From contig JARWIR010000042.1 in assembly GCA_029959085.1 (NCBI GenBank), positions 2,884,544-2,948,543 of the forward strand: 64,000 nucleotides of DNA, written 5' to 3'. Position 1 is the first letter of the stretch; the number at the start of each line of letters is the position of its first letter. This stretch comes from Nemophila menziesii (Eukaryota > Streptophyta > Magnoliopsida > Boraginales > Hydrophyllaceae). The notes beneath the pieces are model-generated. The model did not search any database. It was given only the letters and a program-made list of their open reading frames with translations, and was not told where the DNA came from. The position numbers and the translations under genes were made by a program. Shown piece by piece: positions 56,414 to 64,000 of this stretch.

Positions 56414-57972
56414 TGGTGTCTTCTGGTGTGTTATAAAAAAACACCCCTAAAATGGAGGGACACGAACCGCAAGTGTACAGGTCGTCCAAGTAATAATCCG
56501 GTAAACGGGTTTTCGATCTTAGGGACGGATGGATATGACTAATGATGTTATGTAATAAGTGAGGATAATTGTTATGTGACAAGTAAATAAATGATAGAAT
56601 ATTTGTTGGGTTTTTGTTTATGAAACTAAGATGCAAATAATTAAAATACTAAATTAAAGATAGTAAAATAAATGCAAATAAAGTAAATAATGATTAGATG
56701 CAAGAATAAGAAGGTGTACTTGAGTCTCGCAAGGGTTCTGCATAATCAATTTAATTAATGTTTCTGTTTAAGGGTAGAATCGATATTTTATTACTAGTCG
56801 GGCTTCTAAGATCTCCCAGCCCCTTGTCGGGTGGACCTAGGAGCTATCATAAATTACTATAGACCCCTATATGGGCGAATACGTCTCTTCGAATGTGAAG
56901 TTCTTACCTCATTGGCTATGTAACTAGTCAAGCCTGTCGGCTAATGACGAACATTACACGGTTATTACCTAATTCTGTTTTTAAACCTCTCCCCCCCTCC
57001 CCGTCAGATGATCACTTTTGCCACTTAAAGCGAATAGCCCAAATACTAATACTTAATTCTAGTTACACCGAAAAGAATTAGTAAATAGCAACAAATTAAT
57101 AACCAATAATAAATACCCAATTCAATTTAAATTATAAAACCCCAAATTCAGAAACAATAAATAAATTAATTAGGGTTTATCCCTTTTATTGCGATTCTCA
57201 AGCACTTAAAGTATTTAACTCATAATGAAATGAAAAACTGAAATAATAGATAAAATGTTCAATTACAGAAATGAAATGGGTAACCTAATTAAAGGATTGA
57301 TTTTGACGGTTGATGGAAGAAATATGATTCTCCAGCTTCAGTTTCTTCTATCCTTTTGCTTTAGACTTCTCTCTGGCGTTTTTGACTTGTGTAATATGAG
57401 TTGTGCTGTAAAAAATGAAGTCTAAGGCTTATATATGATGGGAAAAACGGATTGGGCTCCCCTCTTAAAAGGAAATAGATTAAATGAAATAAAATCTCAA
57501 TCCTTAAATGAAATCCAGTAACTGATGTACAACTGTTACTAAAACGGCTGTAACTTTTGCGTCCGGACTCCAAACCACTTCGTTCTAGTTGGAAAATCTT
57601 CATGACTCTAAGGCCGAATCAGTGACTAAGTAGCTCAAAAACAGTGATTTGTAACAGCCTTCCAGAATTCACTTTCCTCTAATAAATTCTTCGGATCATC
57701 TTTTCTCGCCTTTGACTTCTACACTCGATCTAAGACTTCAATTCCCGTTTCTCCTCCTTGTCTTGGTGCTCCATCTAATCCATGGACCTAATAACTTTAC
57801 ACTAAAAACAAATAAATTAACTCATAAAAGCTCTAAAATGCAAATAATACAAATCCAAGGGGAGAAAACGCAATATAACCAAATAAGCTTAAAAGTCTAT
57901 CAAATAAGTCAATTAATCACCTAAAATGATATCTCCTAAGGGATGATATTTAGAACAAAATGGGAGACATCA
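56414..57972 (-). mobile_element. Solo LTR of the Athila-like family with TSD
   Basis: It opens tggtgtcttctggtgtgtta and closes gggagacatca, 1559 bp, close to the 1566 bp of the intact LTR though clearly diverged. A perfect target duplication, acaat, lies at 56409-56413 and 57973-57977. The frames within it (57361-57603, 57712-57924) are LTR text, not genes. Confidence 0.88.
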
Positions 57973-57979
57973 ACAATAC

Positions 57980-58690
57980 ATTAATTCTTTACGTTTTATT
58001 GAATTTTGGGATTGCATAATTGAAATGAATTGTAAATTATTGCTTTGAGTATGTATTTGACTTTAAATTTCAGCCTTTACTTAGGCCAAGTACAGGTTCA
58101 CCCTTAGTAATTAGGACTATTGCCCTGATAAGGGGCCCGCGTTACGAAAAACAATACATAAGCGTCAGGTGTGCGTTATCGATCTTGACGGGCTTGACTA
58201 ACTGGATAGCTAATAGGGAAAGAGAATTTAGCGCCGATCATTCACTTAGAGTTCGCTCAGAAGAGGTCTCTAGTGGTGTTAGGTAGGTTCCTAAGCTACC
58301 TAAAAAGGAGTTAGGAAGAAGTTCAAATCCCAGCTATTGTGTACTTCCCAATTCTCCCTTATACAATAAACAAAAAAAACCAATACTAGTGGAGATTACT
58401 TGCAGGTTTTCGAGATATACTTTTCATCTTATACGCCGTATTTTCATTCTTTGTTCTTTAGTTAATTATAATCTAATTAATTTACTGCACATTAGTCTTT
58501 TATTTAATAAACCCAACAAATATATAGTTCTAAATTTGTAGTTTGTAACTCGATTCAAAACACTTTATGAAAACACATATAGAATTAAAAATCATAGTCC
58601 ATGCGGAGACGATAACTCTTTTACTTACTTTTTATTACTTGTCAACACTCTGTACACTTGAAGGTAGTAGTTCTCCCTAGGTGTTGATTA
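57980..58690 (+). mobile_element. Degenerate LTR 3' part, opposite orientation
   Basis: The text at 58590-58680 (catgcggagacgataactct, ttacttgtcaacactctgta, cttgaaggtagtag) resembles the R-U5 end of large plant gypsy LTRs. No second LTR or internal domain is attached. Confidence 0.5.
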
Positions 58691-60144
58691 GTAGATTAAT
58701 CTATCACACCTTGAAGGATTTCAATGTCCTCCACCTTCCTCAAACCCAACTTCCCTCATACTTGGGTTTACAAAGGATCTTCCCCCAGATCCAATTAATT
58801 TTACTTTATTCACCAGATGATCCCCATATAAAATCCTGTTTATCTCTTGGCATGCGTAATTTGGAAATTTATCTGTTTGGATAATGTACATGGGAATTGT
58901 TCTAAGAACTAATTGTGTAAGAGTAATAAAACTTGCTAATGATAGTGTCTTTCCCTTCCATCCCACTATCTTAGAACATAATCCATTATCAATGTCTCTA
59001 TAGAAGCAACGAGGTCTCCTGTGATAGAGTACTGGGACCCCGAGATATTTCCCAAGCCCCTCTTTACGGATTCACTTTGGTTGGTGATGTGTTCCACTAA
59101 TTTTTCCCTCTCATTTCTTGAAAAAGAGATTAGTGGTTTATCTTTGTTGATAATCCGTCCTGCTTCTAGATATAAAAGGCTAATTACTTCTTGCAAAATA
59201 TCAAGTTTATTTGGCGAAGATTCCACACACAAAATTTATAAGCCCCCTGAGCAAAGCCAAAGTGGCTATAAAGAATCGGCAATATCATATTGTTGGATGC
59301 GTAGTGTAAATCTCTCCATACAGATGAAATAAAGGTACGGGGAAATGGGATCTCCATGTCATGTTCCCCTCTACGACTTGAAAGAAGAATGGGTTCCCCG
59401 TACCAAAGAATAATCAACTCATTATCTTCCCCCATATAATATGATAGATATCCATGATGTCAAAATACCTAATGCTACTAATGATTTTTAGATGAAATCC
59501 TATCTAATGTTGTTGTAAGCCTTCACTAGATTAACCATGATCACCAAAAAACTCTTCTTTCCCTTTGTGTGGAGTAGAACAAAACCAAACTCTCTAACTA
59601 ATACAATGCTATTAGTGGTAGATCTATTGGGATAAAAGATGCTCTGATTCAGACCTATGAGTTCAACTAACATGGGTTGGAGAGGATTGACTAACACTTT
59701 TATGCAAATCTTATAACATATATTGATAAGATTAATCGCCAAGAATTGTGTTATATATTCAGGGTCCTTCACCTTTGGAATAAGGTGAATGAGATTTTCT
59801 AGGATGTTGCTGGGGAAATAACCATTGTTGAGAGACTTTCTAATCATGGCGCAAACTGAAGGGCCAACCATACCCCAACAATGTTGATAAAAACCTATTG
59901 TGATGTCCTCTAGTCCCGATGCCTTTGTGAGGCTGCATCTGAAATATCGCACTTCAAACATCTTCATTCATTATAGTATCATTCATTTCTTAAACTAAGC
60001 TTGAAACGAGAAGCGGAAGGTGTTCTAAAGAGGACAAGTCTAGCATAGCATCATAAGTGCATAAAGATTATCAAAGAAGACTTTTATCCCAAGTCTTCTA
60101 CTCACTTTTGTCTTCAGTCCACAAATGATCATTATTTTTTTATA
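58691..60144 (-). pseudogene. Old LINE, part 2: reverse transcriptase
   Basis: On - the frames at 59500-59967, 59184-59435, 58966-59232 and 58721-58966 follow one another as pieces of one reverse transcriptase: GLEDITIGFYQHCWGMVGP, NLIHLIPKVKDPEYI, NQSIFYPNRSTTNS, VNLVKAYNNI, then a piece before IPFPRTFISS, the post-catalytic block SGSQYSITGDLV and LASFITLTQLVLRTIPMYIIQT. At least three frameshifts separate them. In the catalytic region the YDK-type Asp is Asn, and no FADD box is readable. Non-functional. Confidence 0.88.
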
Positions 60145-60378
60145 AAGTAAATATCGGCACTACCCCCTGAACTATACCCGTTTTGACAGTTTGCCCCCCA
60201 CTAAAATTTTTGCGACTAGATTGTCCTTAATTTTTATTTTCGTGACTCGATGCCCCTTGTTAACGTTTTCCGTCCATTTTTGCAGTTAATTCGCAGCGTG
60301 GGGTGCACATGCCTAATTTTTCCTTTTTTAATAAAAAAAATCATTTTTTCAGAATTAATTATTTAAAAAAGGAAAATT

Positions 60379-60541
60379 CTTCCATCCAATATTGGATGGT
60401 CCTACCCCAATAATATTAATACACATACCTATATTTTAAACTTACAAAAAGTAACTAACTTATTAATCTAATGACATGTGTTTTGTTATATTAATAAATG
60501 GTCATGATATGAGTATTGGACCATCCAATATTGGATGGAAG
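60379..60541. mobile_element. Small MITE with perfect 24-bp inverted ends
   Basis: cttccatccaatattggatg (60379 on, arm to 60402) is matched exactly in inverse at 60518-60541. Each arm itself contains the palindrome ccatccaatattggatgg. It interrupts only the left arm of the Pack-MULE. Confidence 0.92.
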
Positions 60542-60697
60542 TCTTATCATTTTAACAGGGGCAAAAAATTGGTATTTCCAAATCTTCTTCTCCATGATCT
60601 TCTTCTCCAAAGCTTCTTCTCCATAATCAAATCTTCAAATCTTCAAATCTTCATCTTCAAACCTTTAAACCTTTAAACCTTCACACCTTCATACCTT

Positions 60698-60866
60698 CAT
60701 ACTCCACCAATCCTTACCATATGAATCAACAAATATAGTGAATGTATGACAATCTGGAAAAACTCGACAATCAAACATCTCAGTCAATAACATATTAGCC
60801 TCTTTCCACTGACCAAAATTGCATAAACCTTGGATCAACGAATTATAACATCAACTAAGGTTACCC
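60698..60866 (-). pseudogene. Captured pentatricopeptide-repeat (PPR) fragment
   Basis: On - the text YNSLIQGLCNFGQWKEANML then LTEMF and FPDCHTFTIFVD is a canonical PPR unit plus the start of the next. A stop (TGA) and a frame start upstream show it is a fragment. PPR proteins bind organelle RNA; this piece cannot function alone. Confidence 0.85.
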
Positions 60867-61599
60867 TCTTCCCCTTTCACTAAAACCATTTTTTACTTCG
60901 ATCTCACCAAAAACCATTATTTGTTGACATTATTTTATTATCTTGAAAGCATTCGGTCGTAATGAAACTGAGTGGTTCTTCTTTGTTCTGCTTTAGATTC
61001 CCCTGTCATTAAAACCATTTTTGTTAACATTTTAATTCCCATTTTAAGATTTGTTAACATTTAAATTTAGCATAGACTCAAAATTCATGGGCACGAATCA
61101 TCTAGACTGGATTGTAGTGGACCAAATAGGCCAAACGGATCCAACAAATCATTTGCTCACCATTTACTTTATACCTGATTTATTCATTTTTTAAACCTAA
61201 ATACAGAATTATAATTTTCAGAAACAAAGTCTTCAAATCTTAGACTCGTTAAATAATTTGCCGAAACAGAGGCTTCAAATCTTAGATTAGGCGACAACAC
61301 TGGCTTCGTAAACTGTACGTATTAGGCTTCATCACAGATTCCATATATATCACATATATATGCCTCAATTCATCACAGACCAAAAATTGAAAAAAAATCA
61401 TCTTCTTATTCGGAACAAAGAGAATATCTAAAGCAGAATAAAGAAGAGCGAGCCACTCAGTTTCATTGAAGGTGAAATTGAAGATTAAAAGAAATGGGGA
61501 AAGATGTCACAGGTTTTGTTCAAGGAACAAGAGAACATCTAAAGTAGAACAAAGAAGAACCACTCGGTTTCATTATGACCGATTGTACCCTAACTTTGT

Positions 61600-61700
61600 T
61601 TTATCGGCAGAAAGAGGGATTTTTCTAGAATTTTTTTTGTCTTGGTCAAACTTTTCAGATTGTTATACATTCACTATATTTGCAAAAATAGTGTTGTAAT
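61600..61700 (+). pseudogene. Inverted partial copy of the PPR fragment
   Basis: On + the end of the 61466-61699 frame reads WSNFSDCYTFTIF, matching FPDCHTFTIF of the - strand fragment. The hairpin-like symmetry of the element therefore extends into the captured gene text. Confidence 0.7.
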
Positions 61701-62075
61701 TTAGTTTTTGGGTATTTTTTTTTAAATATGAAGATTTGAATATATGAAGCTTTGATCATGGAGAAGAAGGTTTGGAGAAGAAGTTTTGAAGAAGAAGAAG
61801 AAGCTTTGAAGAATTTGAAGAAGAAGATGTGGAAATACCATAGATACCCATGTTAAAATAAAGTTTAATTAAGTTAGTCTAAAAAAATAAAACCACTCGC
61901 GCGTGCAAGACACACAAGTATTTAACGACAAAAATGGATGAAATTTGTTAAAAAGGACTAACGAGTCACGAAAATGAATTTTAAGGGCCATCCAGTCGCA
62001 ATTTATTTAGTGGGGGGCATAATGTCAAAACGGGTATAGTTCAGTTGGTAAGTAAAACATTTACTCTTTTTTATA

Positions 62076-62720
62076 CTCTATCAACTCATGCTGCTCTATT
62101 TTACCAATATGGATAACTGGTAGTACCTAGTATTCCTATCTCAGGAATGTATCCAAATGTCTCTTGACTGCTGAAACCAGTGTAACTCCTCTTGCTCAAG
62201 TATGCTATCAAACTTCTTGCTAAGTCTCAACTCAATTACACAAATGAGGTATTGCAAGACCTTTGCAGAGATTCCTGAATCCTCACTAATGTTGCAACTA
62301 ATTTATTTTCCAGATGGAAGATATTAGGAAATGTATCAAATTTCCATGACAAAATCTCTTGTCGAATATTTTCCAAGTTCTCCTCCAGGATACACCCTAC
62401 AATATCCCATTTTACTTTGAGAAAGATCTGATAACTCTCTGTGAAGGCACCATGTTGCCTTAAATCCGAATCTATGTTGCTTAACTTTTTGTTCGCTCAT
62501 CAGATCAAGCTTGATAAGGATCAGAGTATAATATTAATGTGTATGAGATAGATTTTGAACTCTCGTGGAGCTAAACATCTCACGCCATTCTTCATTACTG
62601 TACTCTATGTCAAGTCGTTTCATGATCATCACCATCAAGTTTTAGGAGTCACTCCATGTGAATCTTAGACCCTCGAACCCCAAGTCATCCAAACTGAAAT
62701 TACATCAATATGTTTACCTC
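62076..62720 (-). pseudogene. Old LINE, part 1: region between endonuclease and reverse transcriptase
   Basis: On - about 62230-62085 reads FDSILEQEELHWFQQSRDIWIH ... DRNTRYYQLSILVK, the E-x-LW-x-x-(K/R)-x-R ... GD-x-NT-x-(Y/F)-(Y/F)H block found before LINE reverse transcriptases. About 62400-62310 reads RRTWKIFDKRFCHGN. It continues in order across the Pack-MULE into the reverse-transcriptase part, where 60120-60040 reads LKTKVSRRLGIKVFFDNLY. Confidence 0.8.
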
Positions 62721-64000
62721 CTTGACTTCCATTATGGGTTCCTCACATGTTAATGTCACACGGGTAATCTTTTATAATGAATAATACTAAAATCTCTACA
62801 TATTACATTACTAATATTCTAAATAATTTAATCATGTTAAAATAGAAAAATAATAACTTTGTAATTGGACCACTTAACATTTACTCAAGTGATGATATAT
62901 TAGTAATATGATTTATGGTTATATCAATAATTACCTTTTTTATAAGACATTTGTAGTCTAAACCAACATAAATAATTGTTTGGATATCCTTTATAGAATA
63001 ATCAACATGACTCTAGGCGTGATCCAACCACTCGGGTCTATGGTAATACAACTTCACAACCTCTCATGAGGGTCCACGTAGTATACATGGCAACCAGTGA
63101 ATACACATCCCATTTTTTCATTAAATCTTGCATAAATATTAATTTATGGATAAATATGATCCAATACAATACCCATATTCATGCGTAATACACTACATAA
63201 TCTCATAAACAAATGAACATCTGGTCCTTAACATTGAGACTATATACCACTAAATTTTTCAATTACAGTGAGAATGTCTTTAGGTATAACGTTCAAATTT
63301 CTCGTGTCTCCTCCATCATAAGTCCAAAATATAGTTTCAGTAACTCAAACATGATACTTGACTATGTCTCAAAATAACCTGCGAAACTACATATGAATAT
63401 ATATATTCACCATTTGTGTCTTAAATCAACCCACCAGTATCTGCCTTAGTGGTATTGTTTTGAAACTCCCATTCACATACAATTTTACTTCAACTGTCGG
63501 TTCAGCCTGTTTTACCATATAGTTTTTGAATGACACTAGCAACCCATCATCCCATTTTGTTCCACATTCACACATAATATCCAAATCACAATTCAATATC
63601 TAATGTTTTATTTTACATGCAGTTGTAAAATCACCTTTTGTTTTAAACAAAATTTTATTTTGTCTAATTTATGTCTTCCAAATAAATAAAAAATCACAAC
63701 ATTCAATTCCACCCACAAGACAATCAAAGGATAGATTCCTTTCCCATCACCTATTGTATGACACATCAACCTCGTTGGTCTCCCATGCTCCTACAATAAC
63801 AAACACATCTACAAGAGATGATGCCCACATTAGCCAATCAACAACTTTCTTGTATCCGTAGATAGTGTATACTAATGTTTTTGAGAGAATAACTGATTTT
63901 ATTATTCTCATAATGTACATAGGCATATCAACAACCAACAAATTGAGATATATAGTCTAAGGATGAGCACGTGACAATTAACTAATCCAACACCCAAAAA
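62721..64000. other. Unrecognised DNA at the window end
   Basis: The - strand has stretches of moderately protein-like text (for example near 63440-63560, KWDDGLLVSFKNYMVKQAEP), but they are broken by stops and I cannot assign a family. The frame at 63747-63941 on - is also unassigned. It may be the 5' part of the old LINE or another decayed element. Confidence 0.35.

Larger units (their letters stand above)
60145..62066. mobile_element. Pack-MULE-like element with PPR gene pieces
   Basis: A perfect 9-bp repeat, ttttttata, flanks it (60136-60144 and 62067-62075). The arms are long inverted repeats: the outer 170 bp (ccctgaactatacccgtttt, cgtgactcg) and further inward (cttcttctccatgatcttct against its inverse at about 61745-61775), roughly 350 bp each once a nested MITE is subtracted from the left arm. 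The middle holds fragments of a pentatricopeptide-repeat gene. No transposase is seen, so it is non-autonomous. It sits inside the old LINE and splits its reverse-transcriptase part from the upstream part. Confidence 0.85.

Noticed and set aside
63440..63941. Protein-like text on - at the window end.
   Set aside because: Broken by stops, with no family I can name; left as unrecognised rather than given a function.

Overview
This is a stretch of AT-rich nuclear DNA from a flowering plant, most likely a eudicot. The evidence is four intron-containing or plant-type host genes, among them a VIN3-like Polycomb cofactor and the plastid cyclase CRD1/CHL27, set in a dense mix of plant transposons: L1-type LINEs with a DUF4283-type ORF1, Athila-like LTR elements, Mutator-like elements and MITEs. 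I cannot name the species.

Four host genes look intact. (1) A VIN3-like/VRN5-type gene on + (2588-5274, three exons, 566 aa) has a PHD region and a C-terminal VID domain, but no fibronectin III domain where its relatives carry one. (2) A short U4/U6.U5 tri-snRNP 27 kDa protein gene on - (15314-15952). (3) CRD1/CHL27, the Mg-protoporphyrin IX monomethyl ester cyclase of chlorophyll synthesis, on - (31736-33367, five exons, 407 aa). (4) A DHHC protein S-acyltransferase on - (51334-53239, five exons, 417 aa). For all the multi-exon genes the exon lengths sum to a multiple of three with GT..AG junctions. The four genes have no evident functional link; they are islands between transposons.

Layout: 0-2 kb holds a decayed RNase H fragment. 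The VIN3-like gene follows at 2.2-5.3 kb, and a relic of a second copy of it lies at 7.2-7.5 kb. A rearranged repeat field fills 8.0-12.4 kb (tandem repeats, a duplicated 0.8-kb unit, a solo LTR, a TIR element carrying a truncated LINE). The 27K gene is at 15.3 kb, and a full-length 6.4-kb LINE (16149-22566) begins 197 bp beyond its start codon. Decayed LINE and copia fragments and MITEs fill 22.6-31.5 kb. CRD1 is followed by MITEs and a Mutator-like element sitting inside another palindromic element (33.7-35.8 kb). A very young non-autonomous Athila-like element with gag only (38513-46081) is inserted into an older LTR of its own family. A second Mutator-like element is at 48.2-50.0 kb, then the S-acyltransferase gene. 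The last 10 kb is one old LINE on the - strand, broken up by a MITE, a solo LTR and a Pack-MULE carrying pentatricopeptide-repeat gene pieces.

I did not find a new multi-gene system. The most interesting items are the FNIII-less VRN5-like protein with its neighbouring relic, the gag-only retrotransposon with several polypurine-like motifs and a GC-rich palindromic island, the single stop codon separating the LINE's RNase H from the rest of ORF2, and the Mutator-like elements with promoter-like ends, minisatellites or captured gene fragments.
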